From an uncultured Bacteroidota bacterium (GTDB taxonomy: Bacteria > Bacteroidota > Bacteroidia > Chitinophagales > Chitinophagaceae): DNA of 64,000 nt. The notes under the pieces were generated by a model, which searched no databases, was not told where the DNA came from, and worked only from the letters and a program-made list of their open reading frames with translations. The stretch covers positions 1 to 64,000 of the forward strand of contig CAIRYK010000071.1 in assembly GCA_903882805.1 (NCBI GenBank). The letters run 5' to 3'. The position numbers were made by a program, and so were the translations under genes. The number at the start of each line of letters is the position of its first letter. Within the stretch, counting starts at the first letter, position 1. This document shows positions 17,740-26,157 of this stretch, piece by piece.

Positions 17740-18195
17740 ATGAAAGTAATGATAATAATGGGGTCGCAGACCGACGAAAGCGTAATGATGGAGGGCAGCA
17801 AATGGCTCACCTGGTTTGGCATAGAGCACAATATGGTGGTAGCTTCTGCCCATCGCAACCCCGACAAAGTAAGAGAACTGATGGTAACGGCTCAGGCCAA
17901 CGGATATGGCGTGATTATAGCCGCAGCTGGTATGGCCGCAGCCTTACCCGGCGTATGTTCGGCATACACATCGCTGCCAGTACTGGGTGTGCCGCTGGAT
18001 GGTGGACTGCCAGGCGGCATAGACGCCCTGTATAGCATTGTGCAAATGCCCGCCGGACTGCCCGTAGGTACCCTGGCTGTAGGTAAGGCCGGCGCTCGCA
18101 ACGCCGCAGCGCTGGCAGCAAGAATAATTGCCTTGAGCAATGCTGCCGTAGCGGCCAAAGTAGAAGAATTTAAAGCAAACGACTACAGAATTTAA
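17740..18195 (+). CDS. purE: N5-carboxyaminoimidazole ribonucleotide mutase
   Basis: 151 residues, class I PurE. The signature GSQTDESVM (GSxSD-type loop), VASAHRNPDK with the catalytic histidine, and AAAGMAAALPGVCSAYTSLP, followed by PVLGVPLDG and LPVGTLAVGKAGARNAA, cover the active site. It moves the carboxyl group in purine step 6. PurK, the usual partner, is not in the window. Confidence 0.95.
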   Translation: MKVMIIMGSQTDESVMMEGSKWLTWFGIEHNMVVASAHRNPDKVRELMVTAQANGYGVIIAAAGMAAALPGVCSAYTSLPVLGVPLDGGLPGGIDALYSIVQMPAGLPVGTLAVGKAGARNAAALAARIIALSNAAVAAKVEEFKANDYRI

Positions 18196-18342
18196 TGCGG
18201 AGATAACAACTGTCATAGATATTTGATGTTGACTCCGGGATACTTTAACCCCTATCGAAAATCAATATTGCCCGCCACCCAAAAAGTCGTTTAATTTGGC
18301 AGGCTATTTGTTACGTTTTTTATAACCCAAAAACACAACACT

Positions 18343-19350
18343 TTGACAGAAGCTATCATAAACTTAGAAACCGTAAACCCCATCGAGTTTTTCGGTATCA
18401 ACAACAGTAAGTTCGACATACTGAAAAAGAGGTTTCCGTTGCTGAAACTGCTATCGCGCGGAACACAAATAAAAATAACCGGCCAGCCCGAAGAGGTAGC
18501 CGCTGCACAGGTGAAGATTGGCCAGGTAATACAATACCTGGAGCGCAATGGCCACTTATCTGAAAACTACTTTTCGCGCATACTGGGCGATGAAGAGCAG
18601 GGCGAACCGGTAACTGAAGACCCGGCCAACAACGACATTCTGGTGTTTGGCCCAAATGGTAAGGTGATAAGGGCAAAAACCCGAAACCAAAAGCTGATGG
18701 CGCAGGCTTCGGAGAAAAACGATATACTGTTTGCCATAGGGCCTGCGGGTACTGGTAAAACCTATACTGCTGTGGCGTTGGCTGTGCGCGCGTTGAAAAA
18801 CAAAGCGGTACGCAAAATAATACTGACCCGCCCGGCGGTGGAGGCAGGCGAAAGCCTCGGTTTTTTGCCCGGCGACCTGAAAGAAAAAATAGACCCGTAT
18901 CTGCGCCCGCTTTATGATGCGCTCGACGATATGATACCCAGCGACAAACTGAACTACTATATGGCCAACCGTATAATAGAAATAGCTCCGCTGGCCTATA
19001 TGCGCGGCCGCACCCTGGATAATGCGTTTATAATACTGGACGAAGCCCAAAACTCGACCGACCTGCAGCTAAAAATGTTTCTGACGCGTATAGGCTCATC
19101 GGCAAAGGCCATAATTACCGGCGACCTGACACAGATAGACTTGCCGAAGAATCAGAAATCGGGTTTGTTTAAGGCTACGCGCATATTGAAAAATATAGAA
19201 GGCATAGCCCAGATAACCCTCGATGAGGCCGATGTAGTGCGCCACCGACTGGTAAAAATGATCATCCGCGCTTACGACAAAGATCTGGAACGCGACAAGG
19301 AACTGGAAGAAAAAAGAACAGGCAAAAAGGTAGAAGAGCAGGAACAATAG
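18343..19350 (+). CDS. phoH: PhoH family P-loop ATPase
   Basis: 335 residues from a TTG at 18343. The translation MTEAIINLETVNPIEFFG aligns with the usual PhoH start, and no upstream ATG exists. The KH-like N-terminal part is followed by Walker A (IGPAGTGKTYTAVALAVRAL, near residue 133), Walker B with DEAQN (AFIILDEAQNST) and GDLTQIDLP. PhoH/PhoL proteins are ATPases linked to ribosome maturation and RNA metabolism. The C-terminus is a highly charged helix (KDLERDKELEEKRT). It is followed by a strong terminator. Confidence 0.92.
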   Translation: MTEAIINLETVNPIEFFGINNSKFDILKKRFPLLKLLSRGTQIKITGQPEEVAAAQVKIGQVIQYLERNGHLSENYFSRILGDEEQGEPVTEDPANNDILVFGPNGKVIRAKTRNQKLMAQASEKNDILFAIGPAGTGKTYTAVALAVRALKNKAVRKIILTRPAVEAGESLGFLPGDLKEKIDPYLRPLYDALDDMIPSDKLNYYMANRIIEIAPLAYMRGRTLDNAFIILDEAQNSTDLQLKMFLTRIGSSAKAIITGDLTQIDLPKNQKSGLFKATRILKNIEGIAQITLDEADVVRHRLVKMIIRAYDKDLERDKELEEKRTGKKVEEQEQ

Positions 19351-19386
19351 TATAGCAACTACCCTTTCCGATAATTTTAACTACCA

Positions 19387-19422
19387 CGCCTCGCAGCCCG
19401 ATTGCTGCGAGGCGTTTTTTTT
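19387..19422 (+). terminator. Intrinsic terminator after phoH
   Basis: CGCCTCGCAGC pairs with GCTGCGAGGCG around a 6-base loop and is followed by eight Ts. Confidence 0.95.
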
Positions 19423-19584
19423 GTGTGATTTTTGATTGATTATATCTGAACAGCAGATAAACCTGAATTGTATTTTAGAAATTCAAAAAAAAACAATACA
19501 CCCAATAGCGGGGAGAATTGTGTGTGGGTATTAGTTAACGCAGAACACTATCGGCTTTTTCCTTCTGTTTTTGGGCATGGTATT

Positions 19585-19592
19585 TATATTTG
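19585..19592 (+). promoter_or_regulatory. TAnnTTTG -7 element of the P1 peptidase gene
   Basis: TATATTTG, 25 bases before the ATG at 19618. It lies inside the ORF-track version of the gene and so argues for the shorter start. Confidence 0.6.
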
Positions 19593-19617
19593 CTGCACAA
19601 TACCAAAAACCGTTATT

Positions 19618-20751
19618 ATGAACAAAATTATAGTTGCTGCTTTTTTGTTGTTAGCGTGCAAGACAAGCCAGGCTCAAACCGTTCGTGCGCGAGATTTGGG
19701 TATACTATTCGAAGGAGCAACCGGCAAATACAATGCAATTACCGATGTGCATAATGTGCTTGTAGGCTACCAAACAAAAATTAAGGATAGCGGCGCTAAA
19801 GCGGTGCGTACCGGCGTAACAGTAATATTGCCCAACGGAAAATCGAACAAACCAACGCCTGCAGGCTGGTTTTGCCTAAATGGCGACGGTGAAATGACAG
19901 GCACTACAGTGATAGACGAATATGGTTTCAACTTTGGCGCCATAGGCATTACCAATACCAACAGCGTTGGCGTAGTGCGCGATGCCATTGGCGAATGGAA
20001 CATAAAAAACTTTGCCACAAACGATATGCTTGATTTCTCGTTTGGATTGCCCGTGGTGGCCGAAACATACGATGGCATACTCAACGATATAAACGGACTG
20101 CACATAAGCAAAAAAGATGTTTTTGCGGCCCTCGGCAGCGCCCACTCCGGACCAATAGAGGAAGGCAATGTAGGCGGAGGCACAGGCATGGCCCTATTCT
20201 TGTTCAAGGGCGGTAGCGGCACATCGTCGCGCATAGTGCAGATAGACACTGCACGGTATACGGTTGGGGCTTTTGTGCAGGGCAATTTTGGCGGACGAAA
20301 AGACCTAATGATTGCCGGTATACCTATGGGGGCTGAACTAACAGAACTGATGCCTGTAGTTAATGCTCGCAAAAAAGACGGGTCGATAATTGTTGTAATA
20401 GCCACCGATGCACCTTTTCTGCCATCGCAACTAAAGTTGCTGGCCAAGCGCGCAACCATGGGCGTGGCGCGTACAGGGGGATTTGCACGCAACAGCTCGG
20501 GCGATATCTTTTTGGCTTTCTCAACAAAAGGGCCGATTGATAACAATAACAGTACTTTGCAAACCTGGCAGTCTATACCAAAGGAGCAACTCGATAAATT
20601 TTATATAGCCGTGGCGCAGGCAACCGAAGAAGCAATAATCAATGCAATGGTTGCCGCGAAAACTATGACTGGCTATAATGGCAACACTGTATATGCCCTA
20701 CCCCACGCTCGGGTTAAGGAACTACTGAAGAAATACGGTCGCAAACAATAA
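19618..20751 (+). CDS. P1 family (DmpA/BapA-type) beta-aminopeptidase, secreted
   Basis: 377 residues from the ATG at 19618, which gives a signal peptide (MNKIIVAAFLLLACKTSQAQ). The track start at 19468 would precede the promoter. The family is autoprocessing Ntn hydrolases. The conserved blocks are ITDVHNVLVGYQT, GVTVILP, FGAIGITNTNSVGVVRDAI, GNVGGGTGM and KKDGSIIVVIATDAPFLP. By comparison with DmpA, cleavage should fall between Gly and Ser in DGSI, making Ser256 the new N-terminal nucleophile. It should release D- or beta-amino N-terminal residues in the periplasm. It appears monocistronic. Confidence 0.87.
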   Translation: MNKIIVAAFLLLACKTSQAQTVRARDLGILFEGATGKYNAITDVHNVLVGYQTKIKDSGAKAVRTGVTVILPNGKSNKPTPAGWFCLNGDGEMTGTTVIDEYGFNFGAIGITNTNSVGVVRDAIGEWNIKNFATNDMLDFSFGLPVVAETYDGILNDINGLHISKKDVFAALGSAHSGPIEEGNVGGGTGMALFLFKGGSGTSSRIVQIDTARYTVGAFVQGNFGGRKDLMIAGIPMGAELTELMPVVNARKKDGSIIVVIATDAPFLPSQLKLLAKRATMGVARTGGFARNSSGDIFLAFSTKGPIDNNNSTLQTWQSIPKEQLDKFYIAVAQATEEAIINAMVAAKTMTGYNGNTVYALPHARVKELLKKYGRKQ

Positions 20752-20757
20752 ACTGCC

Positions 20758-21504
20758 CTATCCTGTATGGCGTTTACAGCTTTTATCTGCAATGTACCAA
20801 TGGAGTGGTATAGAGAGCGCTACTACAAGCGTAAGCAGCGTGAGCGATGTAAATGAACCACTACCGATAGTTTTTGTAGGCGCCACGTCGGTGGTTATCC
20901 GGTACACAATATTGCAGGCCCAGTGCACGCCAAGTGTATACCATAACGACCGGGTAACTACTAGCGGAATTGCCAGACTAATACCAGTAACCAACAAATA
21001 GACGAGGATAGCGGGTCCGTTTGTGAGCTTGTGTACATGATTGAGCACATATACCATCGCTGAAAAAATAATAAATGCCGTAGACGAATACTTTGGCGGC
21101 CAATGGGCATATATATACGCGCGTGTAACTATATCCTCTGCAAGCGAGGGAAGAAACACACCTGCTGCAAATATCGCTGCTTGCTTCAGCACGGCGGCGG
21201 CAGGCGGCACAGCAATTACTTGCTCCAAACCCAGAGCCAGCGATAGTGCAAACGACGAAAAATAAACAACCAGTCCAAGACCCAAACCTATCGCAAGGCG
21301 CCCTGCACCGCCCCTGCCCGGCGCAAGCCCCGTTTCCCGCAGCCCATCCCTACCCTGCAGCCGAGCCATAGTATAAGCTACGCAGGGAACAAGCGCCATG
21401 AGCCCAAGAAAAAGCGGTATGTTGTTTTGATAATATATAGCCGATTCGGCAAGCTGGTAAATGCCAAATAATACTACAAAACCCGTTACCGCTTTGATAC
21501 TCAT
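20758..21504 (-). CDS. CPBP-family intramembrane glutamic endopeptidase
   Basis: 248 residues, seven or eight hydrophobic segments. CPBP (Abi/Rce1-like) motifs are recognisable: motif 1 as SLAEDIVTRAYIY (normally EExxxR, here E-D), motif 2 as VLNHVHK (FxxxH-like) and motif 3 as GVHWACNIVY (HxxxN). These supply the glutamate and histidines of the membrane-embedded protease. The second glutamate is replaced by aspartate, which could alter activity. It is convergent with the P1 peptidase gene, 6 bases apart. Confidence 0.75.
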   Translation of the reverse strand: MSIKAVTGFVVLFGIYQLAESAIYYQNNIPLFLGLMALVPCVAYTMARLQGRDGLRETGLAPGRGGAGRLAIGLGLGLVVYFSSFALSLALGLEQVIAVPPAAAVLKQAAIFAAGVFLPSLAEDIVTRAYIYAHWPPKYSSTAFIIFSAMVYVLNHVHKLTNGPAILVYLLVTGISLAIPLVVTRSLWYTLGVHWACNIVYRITTDVAPTKTIGSGSFTSLTLLTLVVALSIPLHWYIADKSCKRHTG

Positions 21505-21520
21505 ATACTTACAACAATTG

Positions 21521-22072
21521 CTAAAATGTATACCCTATATGCACAGTCGGAAAGATAGAAAATGAATTTGACTCGTAATTGTACCCCTTAAAATTAGGCT
21601 CTTTTATGGGTATATTGTAGTCTACACTGAACCATGGAGTTATGTACAAATTTTTAAATGCCGTGTTTTTGAAGAAGAAGAATCTATAGCCGGTATGTAT
21701 ACCTATGCTTACTATATGTTCGTCCAATTGCTGCCGGCTCTCTGTATGTTTAATATCACTGATGCCATAGCCACAGCCTATTCCAGCAAACCACGTTTCT
21801 TTTTTATTGAGTAACCGGTTGAGTTTTATACCGGCGCCTTTGGTGTATACTTCAAATCCTTTGTTGCCGGTATAACCTTCAGGTTGAGTTATAGCAAAAA
21901 CTCCTATATCGCCACGCCAGTGGTTGTGCACTACTATACCGTGTAATGAACACCCTTTTAACGCATACGCTATAGGGTCTATTTCAACTTCAAATCTTGT
22001 TTTTCTTATGTCTTGCGCATTAACTGCGGTAATGCTCAGGGCGGCAATCGCCATAATTGTCAACTTTTTCAT
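21521..22072 (-). CDS. Small outer-membrane beta-barrel protein, unknown function
   Basis: 183 residues from the ATG at 22072, which starts a good signal peptide (MKKLTIMAIAALSITAVNAQ). The track start at 22180 overlaps the neighbouring gene and adds 36 implausible residues. The body has alternating aromatic strands (FEVEIDPIAYALKG, WFAGIGCGYGISD, IGIHTGYRFFFFKN, LYITPWFSVDYNI) and ends IFPTVHIGYTF, the terminal aromatic strand of outer-membrane barrels. It probably belongs to the small porin-like proteins common in this phylum. The gap to the CPBP gene is 16 bases, so they may share a transcript. Confidence 0.7.
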   Translation of the reverse strand: MKKLTIMAIAALSITAVNAQDIRKTRFEVEIDPIAYALKGCSLHGIVVHNHWRGDIGVFAITQPEGYTGNKGFEVYTKGAGIKLNRLLNKKETWFAGIGCGYGISDIKHTESRQQLDEHIVSIGIHTGYRFFFFKNTAFKNLYITPWFSVDYNIPIKEPNFKGYNYESNSFSIFPTVHIGYTF

Positions 22073-22169
22073 CTCTTTTTTTATTTTGTTAAAGGAGTTC
22101 CACTCCATGCCGGCAACAGCCAACACAGTTAGATAATTTTCATTATTTTTATTTCTATTTTTTGCTACA

Positions 22170-22622
22170 CTAAACACCAAACTGTCGAAGATGATGATCG
22201 AGGTGTAGCCATGCTGCCCGCCCCCATTGCTTTGTAGTCAAGTATCCGAATGATGGATGCAACAATCTAAATTGATTACCCGGCTGTGCAAGTTTGCTCA
22301 CAATACGCACAAATTCACTTTTCTGTTCGTCAAAATGCACATCATGTGCAGCCCCAAGTGTATCGTTTATGGCTGCGCCCTTCCTGTTTTTAGGTATTCG
22401 GGGCGCTACATACAAGGCCAGAAAACGCACCATGTATTCCTTTAAAGTGGGCGGTTGGTAGGGTTGATTTGCTGTAAGCAGTTGTGTATTAGCCCGGTTG
22501 CAGTGTAGTAGCATTTCTGTGGCGTTCATTTTTCCCCATTGTGCTTTGTGCGTTTTTTCCAACTGCAGCGCCCTGCTTGTTAAATCATCAGCAACTCCGC
22601 GCGTCAAAATATTCTTCTTCAT
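22170..22622 (-). CDS. DUF1569 protein (DinB/YfiT-like fold)
   Basis: 150 residues. The C-terminal signature LLHPSFGYLTTKQWGRAAWL with HLDHHLRQFGV is that of DUF1569, a four-helix-bundle family related to DinB. The histidines (MLLHCNRAN, HLDHHLRQ) are placed as in metal-binding members. The biochemical role is unknown. It follows the SRPBCC gene at 16 bases and the Crp regulator gene is just upstream, suggesting a small stress-response unit. Confidence 0.8.
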   Translation of the reverse strand: MKKNILTRGVADDLTSRALQLEKTHKAQWGKMNATEMLLHCNRANTQLLTANQPYQPPTLKEYMVRFLALYVAPRIPKNRKGAAINDTLGAAHDVHFDEQKSEFVRIVSKLAQPGNQFRLLHPSFGYLTTKQWGRAAWLHLDHHLRQFGV

Positions 22623-22638
22623 AAGTGATAGCGTGGTT

Positions 22639-23070
22639 TTATTGTTCGGCCAATAGTTTCAACGCATTGTTCATTTTTATGAAATTGTCGCGGGTGTCGG
22701 CGCCTATTTTTTTCAGTATCGGGCCGCTTAGCAATCCGCTGAAATTTTCGCCTTGCGTCAGTTTCACCTGACTTTCGTTCAGTTGTTCTATTTCAAAATA
22801 ATGATGTCCGTCAAAAATGCCCCTGAACCAAAGACTGCCCAACCAGTCGAAGTAAGCGTTCGGGCGCACAGTGAGCACAAGCGGCTTAAACACATAGGCT
22901 TTGCCTCCATTCCACATAGTGTTGGTTAGCCGTGCTCCTACCCTCAGCTCGCCTTCTATACTGTTTATAAAAGGGTTCCATGCGCCGTATGCCTTAAAGT
23001 TGGTAAGCGCCTGCCATACCCGTTCTTTCGGTGCATTGATGATAATTTCTGTTACTATTCTCTTGCTCAT
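22639..23070 (-). CDS. SRPBCC / AHSA1-like START-domain protein
   Basis: 143 residues from the ATG at 23070 (MSKRIVTEIIINAPKERVWQ). The track start at 23127 precedes the promoter. The helix-grip fold is recognised from IIINAPKERVWQALTNFKAY at the start, the WNPFINSIEGE turn, FDGHHYFEIEQL and the C-terminal helix FIKMNNALKLLAEQ. Such proteins hold a hydrophobic ligand in a large pocket, and the ligand cannot be predicted. It is the first gene of a pair with DUF1569. Confidence 0.82.
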   Translation of the reverse strand: MSKRIVTEIIINAPKERVWQALTNFKAYGAWNPFINSIEGELRVGARLTNTMWNGGKAYVFKPLVLTVRPNAYFDWLGSLWFRGIFDGHHYFEIEQLNESQVKLTQGENFSGLLSGPILKKIGADTRDNFIKMNNALKLLAEQ

Positions 23071-23090
23071 ACAATTGTTATTTGTTGATG

Positions 23091-23098
23091 CAAAAGTA
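23091..23098 (-). promoter_or_regulatory. TAnnTTTG -7 element of the SRPBCC-DUF1569 pair
   Basis: TACTTTTG followed by CAT on the minus strand, 20 bases upstream of the ATG at 23070. It lies between the Crp gene end and the SRPBCC gene, so the pair is transcribed independently. Confidence 0.65.
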
Positions 23099-23151
23099 GA
23101 TGGCGGTTTATGGGCCGCCATTAACAATTGTAAAGAAATTGGAAAACCGGA

Positions 23152-23721
23152 TTAATTTCTTCGTTTTCTTATCCGGCTCATGGACACTGGCGTTATGCCC
23201 AGAAACGATGCAATAATATGGTGTGGAACACGCAACAGAAGGTCGCCGTGCTGCGCTTCAAATTTCCTGTAGCGTTCTTCGGGGCTGTCTAAAATAAAAG
23301 ACGATAGCAACGCCTGGCCGTTTATAAATCGCTGTTCGGCTACTTTGCGAGCTAATAGATGCATTTTGGGTATTTCGTCGTATAGCCGCTCCAGCCGCGT
23401 ATGGCTTATTACCAGCAAATCGCATTCTTCAATAGTCTCCAGTGTTTGTATACTCGGCGTTTGCCGCAGAAAACTATCGTAGCTGCTTGCAAACAAATGC
23501 TCTTTGAAAATAAAGCCGGTAATCTCTTCACCATCCTTGGTATAATAGAGCCGCACCAGACCTTTGAGTATAAAAAACAGTTCGCGGGCCACCTTGCCTT
23601 CCTCGGCAAGCTTAAACTTTTTGGGAACCTGCCTAAAGGAAAATGCACTTTCGATCAGCATTTTCTCGCTGCTCGTAAAACTAACTATAGGATTGACATA
23701 CTTGTAAAAATCATCAAACAT
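23152..23721 (-). CDS. Crp/Fnr-family transcriptional regulator
   Basis: 189 residues. The cNMP-binding-like beta-barrel spans about residues 25-115 (FKLAEEGKVARELFFILKGL, LYYTKDGEEITGFIF). The C-terminal winged HTH is compact (EERYRKFEAQHGDLLLRVPH, then IIASFLGITPVSMSRIRK). There are no Fnr-type cysteines. The ARELF(F)ILKGLVRLYY pattern is typical of the Bacteroidota Crp-like subfamily that often sits beside small stress genes. It is probably a local regulator of the SRPBCC-DUF1569 pair, by position only. Confidence 0.85.
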   Translation of the reverse strand: MFDDFYKYVNPIVSFTSSEKMLIESAFSFRQVPKKFKLAEEGKVARELFFILKGLVRLYYTKDGEEITGFIFKEHLFASSYDSFLRQTPSIQTLETIEECDLLVISHTRLERLYDEIPKMHLLARKVAEQRFINGQALLSSFILDSPEERYRKFEAQHGDLLLRVPHHIIASFLGITPVSMSRIRKRRN

Positions 23722-23775
23722 ATCTACAATACGTTGCTCAGAAATTCAAAAAAACTATCTCAAACCCAATTTTCA

Positions 23776-24843
23776 TCAGGCTTTTACAATTATTGTTTTA
23801 TCTGCTTTAGCTACCATTTTACCCACAGATGTGCAAAAAGCTTCAAGCCCGTATTGCTGTAATACTGCTTTCACCTCTTCCAATCCTTGGGGATCAACAG
23901 CTATCAGCAAGCCGCCATTGGTCTGAGGGTCGGGCAGCAGGCTGAATGCCTGCATCACATCTACTCCGGCCTCAAAGGTTATTTTGGCGCTGTAGGCATT
24001 CCAGTTGCGGTAGGTGGCGTCGGGTACTATTCGCTGCGCCAGGTACTCTGCTACGCCCTCCATTTTGGGCAGGTTGTTGTAGTATATTTCTGCGCTTAGT
24101 CCGCTACCAGCCGCCATTTCTATCAGGTGCCCCGCAAGTCCAAAACCAGTTACGTCGGTCATTGCCGTCACTGCTTTCAGTTTGCCCAGGGCAGCGCCTA
24201 CCTTGTTCAGCGTGGTCATTTGCGCTACCAGCGCGGCTGCATGTTCGTCTTTTAGCGCTCCGCGCTTTTGCGCCGTCGCCAGTATGCCCGTACCCAGGGG
24301 CTTGGTAAGCAGCAGCAAATCGCCCTCTGTTGCCGTGTTGTTTTGTTTAAGGTGGGCTATATCGCACAGTCCATTCACAGACAGCCCAAACACCGGCTCC
24401 AGCGAATCTATACTGTGTCCGCCCGCCAGCGGAATGCCCGCATCGGCGCACGTAGCGCGCGCGCCTTCCATTACCCTCCGCGCCAGCGAAGCCGGAAGTT
24501 TGTCTATGGGCCAGCCCAAAATAGCGAGCGCCATTACTGGGGCGCCGCCCATAGCGTACACATCGCTAATGGCATTGGCCGCAGCTATCCGTCCATAGTC
24601 GTAGGAGTCGTCTACTATGGGCATAAAAAAATCGGTGGTGGCTATCAGCGCCTTGCCGTTGCCTATGTCGTAGGCGGCAGCATCGTCGGCGCTGCTGTTG
24701 CCAACCAGCAGTTGCGGGTATTCCGGCGCTGCAATATCTGTTTTTAAGGCCTCTTCGAGCACAGCAGGCGAAATTTTACAGCCACAGCCTGCGCCTCGCG
24801 AATATTGGGTAAGTTTTATATCGTTTGGGTTATCCATTTTCAT
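23776..24843 (-). CDS. selD: Selenide, water dikinase (cysteine form)
   Basis: 355 residues, closely resembling E. coli SelD. KLTQYSRGAGCGCKISP carries the catalytic cysteine (Cys20) and lysine (Lys23), so no selenocysteine is needed. DDAAAYDIGNGKALIATTDF, DVYAMGGAPVMALAILG, AGGHSIDSLEPVFGL and AMTDVTGFGLAGHL follow. It makes selenophosphate from selenide and ATP. Its ATG overlaps the end of selU by 14 bases, so translation is coupled. With selU next to it and no selA or selB in the window, the selenium is most simply destined for tRNA. Confidence 0.97.
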   Translation of the reverse strand: MKMDNPNDIKLTQYSRGAGCGCKISPAVLEEALKTDIAAPEYPQLLVGNSSADDAAAYDIGNGKALIATTDFFMPIVDDSYDYGRIAAANAISDVYAMGGAPVMALAILGWPIDKLPASLARRVMEGARATCADAGIPLAGGHSIDSLEPVFGLSVNGLCDIAHLKQNNTATEGDLLLLTKPLGTGILATAQKRGALKDEHAAALVAQMTTLNKVGAALGKLKAVTAMTDVTGFGLAGHLIEMAAGSGLSAEIYYNNLPKMEGVAEYLAQRIVPDATYRNWNAYSAKITFEAGVDVMQAFSLLPDPQTNGGLLIAVDPQGLEEVKAVLQQYGLEAFCTSVGKMVAKADKTIIVKA

Positions 24844-26011
24844 TGGTTTTTTCTACCAGCGCCCGGCTGTTGGCAACTGTATCTACGCCAGGGCAGGCAA
24901 TATTTTTTCTATAATAAATTGGGTAAACAACAAAAGTTGCGCCTGCTGCCTTTGCCATTAAAAAAGCCTGCGCGGTTGCCACCGGGCAATACACATAGCG
25001 CAGGGCCCTTGCCAGCGCATTTTGCTGGTCGCGGGTTTTTATACCCCGTTCATAATATTTATCGTAATAGGCAAGCAATATGCGGAAGGCGGACCTGACA
25101 TCGCCGGCATCCAGATAGCGAATAGCCTGCCGCGCCTGCTCGTTGCCCAGCCTTTTTTGTATTCTGGTTACTGCATCAATCAGCGCCGGAAGTTGAATTC
25201 GGCCATATTCATCCATAATGTGCTGCAACCTGCTATCGAAATCGATAAGCAGGTAATAAACTGGCGCCATGCGCATGCGCTGCCACAACCCACCGGGTAT
25301 GTTTATACCGCCTATACGCTGACTTTCGTCTTCTACCCATATAGCTTCCCGGCTGCCATGATTCTGCACAACAGCAAACAATTCGGCAGCCAGGTCATTT
25401 TCAAATTGCTCCTGAGTTGGCTGTACCTTGTCTACCCCGCCAAATGCCGACCCTTTATGTCGGGCAATACCTTCCAGATCTATTACCGGCTTGCCCGCGC
25501 GGTGCAACTCCTGCAGTACCACGGTTTTACCCGAACCTGTGTATCCACCTAACACCTTTAACCTGTAGGGAATTTTAAATTGCTGCAACACCCAATTTCG
25601 ATAAGCTTTATATCCGCCCTTGAGCGTAACCACCCTGAACCCGTATAGATTGAGCAACCAAGCCACCCCGCCGCTGCGCATACCCCCGCGCCAGCAGTGC
25701 ACCAGTACTGTATTGTTTTTATCGCCGGCGGGTACCCATCCGTTGGCAGCGCGATCGGCCAGCAGGGCTTCTACCTCTTCCACCATTTTGCGCATCTTAG
25801 GGCCAAAATAGTCCAGGCCCTCTTTTATTGCCTGCTCCCTGCTTTGCTGTTTGTAGGCAGTGCCCACCACTTTGCGTTCCTCATCGGTAAATAAGGGCAT
25901 GCTATAGGCGCCGGGTATATGGGCTTGCCGGTATTCGCCAGGCGAGCGCACATCGATAACAGGATAACGCTGCGCCCATGCCAAAAAATCATCTATCCGG
26001 AGTTGCTGCAT
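24830..26011 (-). CDS. selU: tRNA 2-selenouridine synthase (rhodanese plus P-loop)
   Basis: 393 residues. The rhodanese domain (YPVIDVRSPGEYRQAHIPGA) has the active-site loop HCWRGGMRSGG with Cys106. The P-loop ATPase domain follows with GGYTGSGKT (residues about 155-163), PVIDLEGIARHKGSAFGG and WVEDESQRIGG. It replaces sulfur by selenium at the wobble uridine of tRNAs, using selenophosphate from SelD and a geranylated intermediate. The C-terminus continues past the usual end near YDKYYERGIKTRD with about 45 residues including YVYCPVATAQAF and NIACPGVDTV, an extension I do not recognise. Confidence 0.93.
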   Translation of the reverse strand: MQQLRIDDFLAWAQRYPVIDVRSPGEYRQAHIPGAYSMPLFTDEERKVVGTAYKQQSREQAIKEGLDYFGPKMRKMVEEVEALLADRAANGWVPAGDKNNTVLVHCWRGGMRSGGVAWLLNLYGFRVVTLKGGYKAYRNWVLQQFKIPYRLKVLGGYTGSGKTVVLQELHRAGKPVIDLEGIARHKGSAFGGVDKVQPTQEQFENDLAAELFAVVQNHGSREAIWVEDESQRIGGINIPGGLWQRMRMAPVYYLLIDFDSRLQHIMDEYGRIQLPALIDAVTRIQKRLGNEQARQAIRYLDAGDVRSAFRILLAYYDKYYERGIKTRDQQNALARALRYVYCPVATAQAFLMAKAAGATFVVYPIYYRKNIACPGVDTVANSRALVEKTNENG

Positions 26012-26094
26012 GAAATAGTCCGGCCATTTTGAACCGCAATGGTAAAATTAGGAAATTACCCGACTATGCCCGCATTCAATTACCCGCTGCAATG

Positions 26095-26125
26095 AAAAAG
26101 CCCCAGACCTAAACAAGCCCGGGGC
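26095..26125 (-). terminator. Intrinsic terminator after the fasciclin gene
   Basis: On the minus strand GCCCCGGGC pairs with GTCTGGGGC (7 Watson-Crick and 2 G-U pairs), followed by TTTTT. It ends the fasciclin transcript and insulates selU. Confidence 0.8.
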
Positions 26126-26157
26126 AAATCACCAAATCACACAAACCACTAACTATT

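Noticed and set aside
23776-24843. SelD as a selenocysteine protein
   Set aside because: The catalytic position is a normal TGC/TGT cysteine (GAGCGCKI); no in-frame TGA is used.
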